Origin: Azophilus sp963663395
GTDB taxonomy: Bacteria; Pseudomonadota; Gammaproteobacteria; Pseudomonadales; Azotimanducaceae
Direction of reading: 5' to 3'
NCBI GenBank assembly: GCA_963663395.1
Contig: OY760226.1
Coordinates: 1,860,001-1,924,000 of the forward strand
DNA length: 64,000 nucleotides
Made by a program: the position numbers and the translations under genes
The notes under the pieces: model-generated
What the model was told of the DNA's origin: nothing
What the model saw: only the letters and a program-made list of their open reading frames with translations
Databases searched by the model: none
Part shown: positions 44,376 through 52,169 of the stretch, in pieces
How the letters are laid out: each line of letters starts with the position of its first letter
Position numbering within the stretch: the stretch's first letter is position 1

Positions 44376-45248
44376 ATGAGAGTTCTCGTTACCGGCGGTT
44401 CGGGGCAGGTGGGTTCGGCGCTGCGAGAAACGGCGCCTCCCGACATTGAAGTGCATGCTCCGTCGTCGACGGATATGGACATCCGGCGGAGGGGAAGCGT
44501 GCGGTCTGTCGTGCGCACGACGCAGCCCGACCTGGTCGTCAACGCGGCGGCGTATACGCAGGTCGAGCGGGCCGAAGACGAGCCTGAACTGGCCATGGCG
44601 GTCAACGGTGAGGGGGCGGGGAACGTGGCGGCGGCCTGCGCCGAGTGGGGGTGCCGCCTGATTCATCTGTCGACCGACTACGTGTTCGACGGCAGGCGGT
44701 CGCGGCCCTATCGGGAGGATGACGCCACCGCGCCTCTCAATGTCTACGGGCGGTCCAAGCTGGAAGGCGAGCGTGCCGTACGTTCCTGTCTCGACCGGCA
44801 TCTCATCCTGCGCGTTTCGTGGGTGTTCAGCGCAACGGGATCCAATTTCGTCAGGACGATGCTCGGCCTTTCGCACCTCGAAGAGGTGAGGGTGGTGAAC
44901 GATCAGCACGGCACGCCCTGCGCGGCGGGGAGCATCGCCGGGGCGGTCTGGCGAATTGCCGGGAAGCTGGGAGAGGCGGAGGGATTCGGCACCTATCACT
45001 TTGCGAGTGCGCCGCCGACGACCTGGCACGGGTTCGCGGAAGCCGTGTTCGCGTATGGGCGCGAAGCGGATCCGGCAGAACCGACGCCGAATGTGGTGGC
45101 GATTCCCGCCAGCGAGCGGGCCACCCGGGCGGAGCGCCCGCTGAATTCACTGCTGGACGGTTCCAGGCTCGCCGATGACTACGGCATTGTGCCGCCCGAC
45201 TGGCGGGACGACCTGCGTTCGGTGGTGTTTCGGCAGATTCGGGGCTGA
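44376..45248 (+). CDS. rmlD: dTDP-4-dehydrorhamnose reductase
   Basis: 290 residues. GGSGQVGSALRE binds NADPH; NAAAYTQVERAEDEPELAMAVN, STDYVFDGRRSRPY and YGRSKLEGERAV (Tyr-x3-Lys) are family hallmarks. Final reduction to dTDP-L-rhamnose. It closes the GT2-rmlB-rmlC-rmlD set. ATG 44376. Confidence 0.94.
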   Translation: MRVLVTGGSGQVGSALRETAPPDIEVHAPSSTDMDIRRRGSVRSVVRTTQPDLVVNAAAYTQVERAEDEPELAMAVNGEGAGNVAAACAEWGCRLIHLSTDYVFDGRRSRPYREDDATAPLNVYGRSKLEGERAVRSCLDRHLILRVSWVFSATGSNFVRTMLGLSHLEEVRVVNDQHGTPCAAGSIAGAVWRIAGKLGEAEGFGTYHFASAPPTTWHGFAEAVFAYGREADPAEPTPNVVAIPASERATRAERPLNSLLDGSRLADDYGIVPPDWRDDLRSVVFRQIRG

Positions 45249-45401
45249 GCGTAAGGCCGTCATGCTATAACCAAACGTTGTTGTCTTGGCGTCAACGGCC
45301 CGGCGTGCCCGGGAGACTCCAGAATCCTTCAGCGGCCCTTATGTGAATCGATGAGAGGCGTTTGCAAACTACCGCTCCAAGATGCGCAGCAACTTGACCG
45401 C

Positions 45402-45460
45402 ATTGAGCTGCGGCAACGCGCCGTTGCCGCAGCTCAATGCGCCGTTGCCATGCGGCAACG
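45402..45460 (-). repeat. Hairpin cluster just after the glycyl-tRNA synthetase stop
   Basis: ATTGAGCTGCGGCAACG (45402-45418) and its exact reverse complement (45422-45438) make a perfect 17-bp stem with loop CGC; CGTTGCC (45443-45449) and GGCAACG (45454-45460) make a second. The motif CGTTGCCGCA recurs. There is no T run, so it is not a classic terminator, though its place suggests transcript end protection or an element insertion. Confidence 0.65.
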
Positions 45461-45463
45461 CGC

Positions 45464-46828
45464 CTAGTCGAAACTCAACCGTTCCCTGACGAAATCGCCC
45501 AGTTCCGGAACGGCGACGCGCTCCTGCGCCATGGTGTCGCGGTTGCGGACGGTGACGGTGTCGTCCTGCTCGATGGTCTGGAAATCGACCGTGATGCACA
45601 TGGGTGTGCCGACCTCGTCGTGGCGCCGGTAGCCCTTGCCGATGTTCCCGGTGTGTTCGTAAAGGATGCGGCCGAGGCCGAGTGCCTGCAGTTGCTGCTT
45701 GACGGCGCGCGCCTTGGCGACAATGCCCTCGTGGTTGCGTTTCAGCGGCAGCACCGCTGCCTTGATGGGCGCCAGGTGCGGCTTGAAACCGAGTACGGTG
45801 CGGGTGCTGCCGTTGTCGAGTTCCTCCTGCCGGAAGGCCTCGTTCATGATGGCCAGCACGCCACGGTCGACCCCGCCGGAGGGCTCGATGACGTACGGAA
45901 CGAACCAGTTTCCCGTTTCCGGGTTGCGTACCGCGAGCCTGGCGTTAGAGTCGGTGTTTGGCGTCACTCGGGCGGCCAGGTCGAGATCGTCCTGGTTCTT
46001 GGAATGCGACCCCAGGTCGAAGTCCCGGCGGTTGGCGATGCCTTCCAGTTCCTCCTCTCCATTGGGAAAGGCATACATGATGTCGTAGGTCGCCTTGGAG
46101 TAGTGGGCGAGTTCATCCGCGGGCACATCGTAGATGGAAAGCGCATCGCGGCGAACGCCCTGTTCGGCCCACCAGTCGAGCCGCGCCTCCAGCCAGTGCC
46201 GGTGCCACTCCTCGTCCTCCCCGGGCTCGACGAAGAATTCCAGTTCCATCTGCTCGAATTCCCGTACCCGGAAGATGAAGTTCCGGGGGGTGATCTCGTT
46301 ACGGAACGCCTTGCCCATCTGCGCGATGCCGAACGGCAGCCGGCGCGAGGTGGAATCCATCACGTTCTTGAAGTTGGTGAAGATCCCCTGGGCCGTTTCC
46401 GGGCGCAGGTAGACGTGGGAGGTGCCGTCGTCAACGGGGCCGAAGGCGGTACGGAACATCAGGTTGAACGGCCGGGGTTCGGTGAGGTCGTCGGAACCGC
46501 AGCCGGGGCACTTGCCGGCCACCAGGTCGGCCCGCCAGCGGTTCTTGCACTGCCGGCAATCCACCATGGGGTCGGAGAAGGTGTCTTCGTGGCCCGAGTA
46601 CTGCAGGATGCGCCGGTTCGTGAGCAGGGCGGAGTCGAGGCCCTCCACATCGTCCCGTTCGTAGACCATGGCGCGCCACCAGGCGGCTTTCAGGTTGTTT
46701 TTCAGCTCGACGCCCAGGGGGCCGTAGTCGTAAAGGCCCTGGGAGCCGCCGTAAATGTCGGCTGCCTGGAAGATGAAACCGCGGCGCTTGCACAGGGAGA
46801 CGAGTTCGTCCATGGACTTGGCGGGCAC
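45464..46828 (-). CDS. glyQS: Glycyl-tRNA synthetase, alpha2 (single-subunit) type
   Basis: 454 residues, class II synthetase. Opening FIFQAADIYGGSQGLYDYGPLG; zinc-type Cys pairs in CRQCKNRW and CPGCGSDD; motif 2 region GIAQMGKAFRNEI and FRVREFEQMELEFF; YLRPETAQGIF; motif 3 in GVDRGVLAIMNEAF; C-terminal anticodon domain. It charges tRNA-Gly. Many Pseudomonadota instead carry the tetrameric GlyQ/GlyS enzyme, so this dimeric type is worth noting. Start ATG 46828. Diverges from the DUF1499 gene. Confidence 0.93.
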   Translation of the reverse strand: MPAKSMDELVSLCKRRGFIFQAADIYGGSQGLYDYGPLGVELKNNLKAAWWRAMVYERDDVEGLDSALLTNRRILQYSGHEDTFSDPMVDCRQCKNRWRADLVAGKCPGCGSDDLTEPRPFNLMFRTAFGPVDDGTSHVYLRPETAQGIFTNFKNVMDSTSRRLPFGIAQMGKAFRNEITPRNFIFRVREFEQMELEFFVEPGEDEEWHRHWLEARLDWWAEQGVRRDALSIYDVPADELAHYSKATYDIMYAFPNGEEELEGIANRRDFDLGSHSKNQDDLDLAARVTPNTDSNARLAVRNPETGNWFVPYVIEPSGGVDRGVLAIMNEAFRQEELDNGSTRTVLGFKPHLAPIKAAVLPLKRNHEGIVAKARAVKQQLQALGLGRILYEHTGNIGKGYRRHDEVGTPMCITVDFQTIEQDDTVTVRNRDTMAQERVAVPELGDFVRERLSFD

Positions 46829-46955
46829 GGGGTTCTCCTTGACTCCGGCGGGGACTCGATGGGGCGCGCACTATACCGGATGCGGTCCTGATTGGCAGGC
46901 AGCCCCCCGGCGCTTTGCTATATGCTTGGCTGGTCGGACTGGCGGAAGCAAAAAC

Positions 46956-47684
46956 ATGACAACCTGGTGGTCGAAATCAATCCTGGCCGGCGGCGTTGCA
47001 GCCGTTCTGTTGCTGCCCATAGGCGCTCTGGGTACCCGCGCGGGCCTGTGGGGTTTCGAGGTGGGCTTCATTCTGCTGCAGTTGGGCATCCTGCTGGCGC
47101 TCGTCGGGCTCGGGGGCGGCATACCCGGCGTTATCGCTGCCAGGCGCCGCTCGCTGTCCAGGGACCTGTGGGCCACCGTGTCCGGGATGGCCCTGGGCTT
47201 CGCCGTTGTGGTGTTCCTGGGCATGCAGCTTCTGAAAGGGCTTTCGGGGCCGCTTATCCACCATGTATCCACCAACACGGAAGATCCGCCGGGATTCATC
47301 GAGATCGTGGGCTTGCGCGGCGAGGGCGCCAATCCGCTCGAATTCGATGCCGAAAAAATCGCCCCGCTGCAGGCCGAGTTCTACCCCTGGATCGAGCCGC
47401 TACTGCTGCGCGCGACACCCGATGAGGCTTTCGACGAGGCGCTTTACGTACTGATGGACATGGGGCTCGAAGTGGTGGCCACCCATCCCGAACAGGGCCT
47501 GATCGAAGCCGTCGACACCACCTTCTGGTTCGGCTTCAAGGACGATGTGGCCTTGCGCGTGCGGGCCTACCCCCAGGGTTCCGTGGTCGATGCGCGCTCA
47601 ATCTCGAGAGTGGGGTTGACCGACATGGGCACCAATGCAGAGCGTGTCAAGGAGATTTTCAGGCGCCTTTCCGGGGGCTCCTAG
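46956..47684 (+). CDS. DUF1499 membrane protein
   Basis: 242 residues with three hydrophobic helices in the first 90 (SILAGGVAAVLLLPIGALG, FILLQLGILLALVGLGGGI, SGMALGFAVVVFLGMQLL), then a DUF1499 domain with TTFWFGFKDDVALRVRAYPQGSVVDARSISRVGLTDMGTNAERV, diagnostic for the family. Role unknown. ATG 46956. A hairpin repeat begins six bases after its stop. Confidence 0.88.
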   Translation: MTTWWSKSILAGGVAAVLLLPIGALGTRAGLWGFEVGFILLQLGILLALVGLGGGIPGVIAARRRSLSRDLWATVSGMALGFAVVVFLGMQLLKGLSGPLIHHVSTNTEDPPGFIEIVGLRGEGANPLEFDAEKIAPLQAEFYPWIEPLLLRATPDEAFDEALYVLMDMGLEVVATHPEQGLIEAVDTTFWFGFKDDVALRVRAYPQGSVVDARSISRVGLTDMGTNAERVKEIFRRLSGGS

Positions 47685-47689
47685 CCTGG

Positions 47690-47755
47690 AATTAAAGGAA
47701 TTAAAGGGGTCAGAGTCAATTCGCTCGAGCAAATTGACTCTGACCCCTTTTTGTT
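47690..47755. repeat. GGGGTCAGAGTCAATT inverted repeat (unit D) with duplicated flank
   Basis: Arms 47703-47725 and 47728-47750, 23 bp with one mismatch, loop CG. The left flank AATTAAAGG is present twice in tandem (47690-47698 and 47699-47707), the second copy joining the arm. A T-run follows (47748-47752), so on the plus strand it also makes a rho-independent terminator for the DUF1499 gene. Same family as units A and E. Confidence 0.88.
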
Positions 47756-47818
47756 GCACCAGAACTTTCCCCTGCGGGACTTGTCGAAGTGCATGAGACT
47801 GCGTTGACTTTCTGATGT

Positions 47819-48733
47819 ATGCACTGCCTGCACCTCCTGGTCCCGCCGATGGCCTTGGCGTTGGCCTGGCTTGCCGCGAGCCCCGCGCAAGCCGGGGACA
47901 GCGTTTCTGCGACCGTTGGGGGATATGTGCATGCGCAGCTGCCGAAGCCAACCGCCCCGCTCCAGGCGATAGCCGCTCCCGGGCTCCGGGTTTCTGAAGA
48001 CATACAGCAGAAAGCGTTACGCTCTTCGGAGTTGAGCCCGTTCCGCGAGACCGCCCCGCTGATCAGGGAGTATGCGCGCCGCTACGGTTTCGACTGGCTG
48101 CTCATCATGTCCCAGGCCTACCAGGAGTCGCGCTTCGATCAGGCCGCGCGCAGCAGCAAGGGCGCCGTTGGCGTCATGCAGGTGCTTCCGAGCACGGCGG
48201 CGGATCGGGTCGTCGGCATCCCGGACATCTATAACCTCGAAAACAACATCCATGCGGGCAACAAGTACCTGCGTTTTCTCCACGACCAGTACGTCGACAC
48301 CCGGGCCATGAGCGATCTCGACAAGACACTGTTTGCATTGGCTTCCTACAACGCTGGGCCGGCGCGCGTATCGAATCTTCGTGCCGAGGCGACAGGCGAG
48401 GGGCTCGACCCGAATGTCTGGTTCGACAGCGTCGAACGGATCGCTGCGCGCCGCATCGGCCGGGAGACCGTCGACTACGTCGGCAACATCTACAGCTACT
48501 GGGTCGCCTACGGGTTGAACCGCGAGCGAATCGAGCGTTCGGTGCGAGCTCAATCGGCAGCGCTGTTGCCGCCTGGCAGCGACGGGCCCGGGTCTGGGCC
48601 CGTGCTATGCAATATCGGGCAGGGTGGCGCGATCCTTTGCGAATCCGTGGGCGTGTACCGCCCGGTCATCCGCGCCGCCGCGGTGAGCGCGGCGCTCAGC
48701 GCACGCATTCGCGAACAGCGGCGGAAGCGTTGA
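47819..48733 (+). CDS. Short lytic transglycosylase (SLT domain), paralogue of the MltF-type protein
   Basis: 304 residues with a signal peptide (PPMALALAWLAASPAQA), then a stand-alone SLT domain: FDWLLIMSQAYQESRFDQ (catalytic Glu), GAVGVMQVLPSTA, NLENNIHAGNKYLRF, LASYNAGPARVSNLRAE. It matches the C-terminal half of the protein at 37301-38833 almost throughout, down to EGLDPNVWFD and AARRIGRETV.YV.NIY.YW.AY, but lacks the solute-binding-like half. A 75-residue tail follows. It is bracketed by hairpin units D and E; its stop codon lies inside the duplicated flank of E. Confidence 0.88.
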   Translation: MHCLHLLVPPMALALAWLAASPAQAGDSVSATVGGYVHAQLPKPTAPLQAIAAPGLRVSEDIQQKALRSSELSPFRETAPLIREYARRYGFDWLLIMSQAYQESRFDQAARSSKGAVGVMQVLPSTAADRVVGIPDIYNLENNIHAGNKYLRFLHDQYVDTRAMSDLDKTLFALASYNAGPARVSNLRAEATGEGLDPNVWFDSVERIAARRIGRETVDYVGNIYSYWVAYGLNRERIERSVRAQSAALLPPGSDGPGSGPVLCNIGQGGAILCESVGVYRPVIRAAAVSAALSARIREQRRKR

Positions 48734-48793
48734 AAGGCGTTGAAAGGGGTCAGGTTCAATTTGCGCAAGCGAATTGAACCTGACCCCTTTCAA
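48727..48793. repeat. GGGGTCAGGTTCAATTTGC inverted repeat (unit E) with duplicated flank
   Basis: Arms 48740-48764 and 48769-48793, 25 bp with one mismatch, loop GCAA. The left flank GCGTTGAAAG is in tandem (48727-48736, 48737-48746), and the first copy contains the stop codon of the transglycosylase gene. Family of A and D; terminator use is possible, though no T run follows. Confidence 0.87.
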
Positions 48794-48834
48794 TCAGATA
48801 GAGTTGTTGCCCTCTCCGGGACGGAGCACTCCCA

Positions 48835-49308
48835 ATGAAGCAACGACAGGCAGAGCCGTGGATGTCGGCGGATGAGTACGGGCGATCGCTTCGCGGCCTG
48901 ACCATCAATCTTCTCGTCCGCAACGTCGAGCCCGCCCTCGCCTTCGCGCGCGATGTCCTCGGGGTCGAACCGGTCTATTCGGACCGGGACTTTGCGATGC
49001 TCCGGCATGGCCCCTCGGAGTGGATGCTCCACGCCGAACACACCTATCGCGACCACCCACTGCATGCAAGCCTCGCTGGTGGTACGGCGCGCGGCATTGG
49101 GGTTGAGATTCGGTTGCACGACGCGGACCCCGATGCGTCCGAGGAGGCGGCGCGACGGCGCGGGGATCCGATTCTGGCAGGCGCCATGGACAAGCCGCAC
49201 GGGGTACGCGAGGTGTTCATTCTCGACCCGGACGGATACCTGTGGGCGGTCGACCGGCCGCTGGCCCGATCGCGGCCCAGGCTCACGGAAAATCACCACC
49301 AAGCATAG
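48835..49308 (+). CDS. VOC-family (glyoxalase/bleomycin-resistance-like) protein
   Basis: 157 residues. LTINLLVRNVEPALAFARDVLGVEPVY is a VOC half-unit with the betaalphabetabetabeta start; EIRLHDADPDA... and REVFILDPDGYLWAVDRPLA form the second half, ending in the usual F.DPDGY. Metal-dependent lyase, dioxygenase or binding function cannot be separated by sequence. ATG 48835. Precedes the amidohydrolase gene on the same strand. Confidence 0.82.
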   Translation: MKQRQAEPWMSADEYGRSLRGLTINLLVRNVEPALAFARDVLGVEPVYSDRDFAMLRHGPSEWMLHAEHTYRDHPLHASLAGGTARGIGVEIRLHDADPDASEEAARRRGDPILAGAMDKPHGVREVFILDPDGYLWAVDRPLARSRPRLTENHHQA

Positions 49309-49378
49309 GGCAAAGTTGCGTGGGTACGAACCGCAAATGTACGATTGAGCGTTGCGCCCATCCCCGAGGAAGAAAAGC

Positions 49379-51079
49379 ATGCCCACCTACGACCTGTTGC
49401 TGAAAGGCGGCGTCGTCATCGATGGATTGCGCACGCCGCGATATACCTCCGACATCGCGATTGCGGACGGCCGCATCGCGCGGATTGGCGGCATTGCGGA
49501 ATCGGAAGCCGCACGGGTGATCGATGCAGGCGACCTGATCGTCGCCCCCGGTTTCGTCGACCTGCACACCCACTACGATTCCCAGGTCTTCTGGGACCCC
49601 TACTGCACCCTGTCCGGCTGGCACGGCGTCACGTCCGTCGCCATCGGCAACTGCGGTTTCGGTTTCGCGCCGGTGAAGCCGGAACACCGGCAGCGGGCCA
49701 TGCTCACCATGGAGCGCAACGAGGCCGTGCGCGCTACCACCATGGCGGCCGGCATGCCCTGGGACTGGGAAACCTATCCCGAATTCCTCGACAGCCTGGA
49801 ACGCACGCCCAAGGGGCTGAACATGCTCTCCTACGGCAGCCTGAACCCGCTGATGGCCTACGTGATGGGCCACCAGGACGCCAAGGACCGCCGCCCCACA
49901 CCCGAGGAACGCGCCAGAATGTGCGCCATCCTGGGCGAGATGATGGATGTGGGCGCCTGTGGTTTCTCTGCCCAGTTGCTGGGCGCGAAAACCGTGCAGC
50001 GCGACTACGACGGCACGCCGATGATCACCGACCTCATGTCGGAGGGCGACCTGCTGGCCTTTGCCGAGGTGCTGCGCGAGAAGGGCCGCGGCATCATCCA
50101 GGTGCTCGGCGGCAGCGAGGAACTGACGGAGAAACTCTGCGAGGTAAGCGGCCGGCCGGTGGTCTGGAACGCGGTGGTGCTGCTGGCCGACCAGCACGGC
50201 ATCACCCACGGCGAATACCGGGACAAGCTGCGCTGGCTCGAGGACGCCAACCGCCGCGGCAGGCGCATATTCGGCCAGGCCGTCACGGCCCAGAACAACT
50301 ACGAGTTCTCGCTGGACAACTGGAACCTGTTCGACACCATGTCCATCTGGCGGGAGCTGACCATGGGCACGCCGGAAGAGCGCATCCGCAAGATGCGCGA
50401 CCCCGAACGGCGCGATCGGCTGCGCAACGCCTACCGGGACACCAACCTGGTCGGGTCGCTGAGCACGGCGATCCCCGATCTCTTCATCGGCGAGGGTTTC
50501 TCCGAGGAGACGCGCGCGCTCGAGGGCATGACGGTGGGCGAACTTGCCGAGCGGGACGACAAGCACCCCGTCGACGTGCTGCTCGACGTATCGCTCGTGG
50601 ACGACCTGCAGACGGTGTTCGTCACGCCGCCCCAGCAGTTTGACATGGAGGCCATGCGCGAGATTGCCAACGCGCCCTTTACGCTGCCGGGCATCTCCGA
50701 CGGCGGCGCACACATGAAATTCCTCACCACGGGGCGCTACCCCACGGAGTTCCTGACGCACCTGGTGCGCGACAACGGCATCATGGACCTCGAGCAGGCG
50801 CACTGGCGGCTGTCGGGCTACCCGGCGCTGGCTGCCGGCTTCGAGGACCGGGGTTTCCTGCGCGAAGGCGCCCCGGCGGACCTCATCGTCTACGACTACG
50901 ATGCGCTGAACCTGCTGCCGACGGAACGCCTGTACGACTTCCCGGCCGGGGACTGGCGCCTGGCGCAGAAAGCCGAGGGCTACCGGTACACCATCGTCAA
51001 CGGCGAGATCACTTTCGAGGATGGGGAGTGCACGGGCGCCACGCCCGGCGTGATGCTGCGCCACGGGCGCACCGCCTGA
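49379..51079 (+). CDS. D-aminoacylase / N-acyl-D-amino-acid deacylase-like amidohydrolase
   Basis: 566 residues. VIDAGDLIVAPGFVDLHTHYDSQVFWDPY carries the HxH metal site of the amidohydrolase fold; further on the Cys of IGNCGFGFAPV, which bridges metals in D-aminoacylases, and LPGISDGGAHMKFLT with the catalytic Asp. The C-terminus has the LREGAPADLIVYD cap. It should release D-amino acids or similar from N-acyl substrates. ATG 49379 has GAGGAAG upstream. A PhyH gene follows 25 bp downstream. Confidence 0.87.
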   Translation: MPTYDLLLKGGVVIDGLRTPRYTSDIAIADGRIARIGGIAESEAARVIDAGDLIVAPGFVDLHTHYDSQVFWDPYCTLSGWHGVTSVAIGNCGFGFAPVKPEHRQRAMLTMERNEAVRATTMAAGMPWDWETYPEFLDSLERTPKGLNMLSYGSLNPLMAYVMGHQDAKDRRPTPEERARMCAILGEMMDVGACGFSAQLLGAKTVQRDYDGTPMITDLMSEGDLLAFAEVLREKGRGIIQVLGGSEELTEKLCEVSGRPVVWNAVVLLADQHGITHGEYRDKLRWLEDANRRGRRIFGQAVTAQNNYEFSLDNWNLFDTMSIWRELTMGTPEERIRKMRDPERRDRLRNAYRDTNLVGSLSTAIPDLFIGEGFSEETRALEGMTVGELAERDDKHPVDVLLDVSLVDDLQTVFVTPPQQFDMEAMREIANAPFTLPGISDGGAHMKFLTTGRYPTEFLTHLVRDNGIMDLEQAHWRLSGYPALAAGFEDRGFLREGAPADLIVYDYDALNLLPTERLYDFPAGDWRLAQKAEGYRYTIVNGEITFEDGECTGATPGVMLRHGRTA

Positions 51080-51104
51080 CCGGCGCGGCAGGCGGGCACA
51101 GCGC

Positions 51105-52106
51105 ATGGATGCATCAGAGTCGGCTGCGTGCCTCCCTGAAGATTCGGACAGCTGGACCAGCGATCCCCTGAAACGAATCTGGCAGGAATTGTCCGGGCTG
51201 GGTCTGGAGCCCTATGTTGCGGACCTTGAGGCACACGGGTTTACCGTCATTCCGCCCGCCATCGCATGCCCGAACGGTCTTGCAGACCGGCTGCTGGCCG
51301 CCGTGCTCGACGTCTCTGAACGGCGTCGCGGCGTGCGGCCCGACCTCGACACCGGCGCAACCCACGTGGAATTTGCCGGGCGTTACGCCAAGGAAGGCGG
51401 CGATTCCCCCTGGGGCGACCTGCTGCATTCGCTGATCTTCGAGGGCGAGGTGTTCGAGGAAGCCCTCATGAACCCCGTGCTGCTGGCGATGACCACTTAC
51501 CTGTGCGGCTACAGCGTGGTGCTCTCCAGCATGGGCGCCTTCCTGAAGGGGCCCAACAAGACCCAGTTCGGCCTGCACTGCGACACGCTGCTGCCGCCGC
51601 CGCTGCCGCCCCAAGCGCTGGTCTGCAACGCCACCTATGTGCTCACCGAGTTCAACCGGGAAAACGGCTCCACGGCGTTCCTGCCCGGCAGTCACAAGTT
51701 CTGCCGCGGCCCGCGGCCCCACGAGGCGCAGCTCGGCGAGGGCGGCAACCCCGACGCCATTGCCGTGCAGGCGCCCGCCGGTTCCATGATCGTCTGGCAC
51801 GGCAACACCTGGCACGGCGCCTTCAATCGCCAGGCGCCGGGGCTCCGGGTAAGCATGCCCGTGCTGATGGCCCGCCCATACATGCGTACGGAAGAGGACC
51901 TGTTCCGCCGCGCGCCCGAAGCGGCGCTGAAGCGCAACCCGGCCCGTTTCGCCTACCTGGTGCAGCAGGGCATCTTCTACGGCTTCCATTCCGACGAGAG
52001 CGCCGAGGCGCGCAACGCCTACGCGGCCAAGCACGTGGTCGACTATCAGAAAGAAAGCGGCGGCGTGCTGTCGCTGGACCCGCTGCGTTTCCACCTGTAC
52101 GGATAA
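51105..52106 (+). CDS. Phytanoyl-CoA dioxygenase (PhyH) family oxygenase
   Basis: 333 residues, Fe(II)/2-oxoglutarate fold. The HxD pair is in FGLHCDTLLPPP and the distal His in WHGNTWHGAFNRQAPGLRVSM, where the Arg for 2-oxoglutarate follows; NGSTAFLPGSHK is a strong family block. It hydroxylates an organic substrate. Start ATG 51105, 25 bp after the amidohydrolase gene, so co-transcription is likely. Convergent with the aminotransferase gene. Confidence 0.87.
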   Translation: MDASESAACLPEDSDSWTSDPLKRIWQELSGLGLEPYVADLEAHGFTVIPPAIACPNGLADRLLAAVLDVSERRRGVRPDLDTGATHVEFAGRYAKEGGDSPWGDLLHSLIFEGEVFEEALMNPVLLAMTTYLCGYSVVLSSMGAFLKGPNKTQFGLHCDTLLPPPLPPQALVCNATYVLTEFNRENGSTAFLPGSHKFCRGPRPHEAQLGEGGNPDAIAVQAPAGSMIVWHGNTWHGAFNRQAPGLRVSMPVLMARPYMRTEEDLFRRAPEAALKRNPARFAYLVQQGIFYGFHSDESAEARNAYAAKHVVDYQKESGGVLSLDPLRFHLYG

Positions 52107-52169
52107 CGCGCTCCGCACACGCCATGCGGCATAAAGCCGCCGCGGCCGCCCCGTGCGCAGGCTCGTGGA

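Noticed and set aside
45369..45599. Small frame with GALPHGNGALSCGNGALPQLN repeats
   Set aside because: It translates the hairpin cluster and the end of glyQS in the wrong frame; the repetition is of DNA origin.
49283..51106. 607-codon frame opposite the amidohydrolase gene
   Set aside because: Shadow of the D-aminoacylase-like gene, without domain matches.
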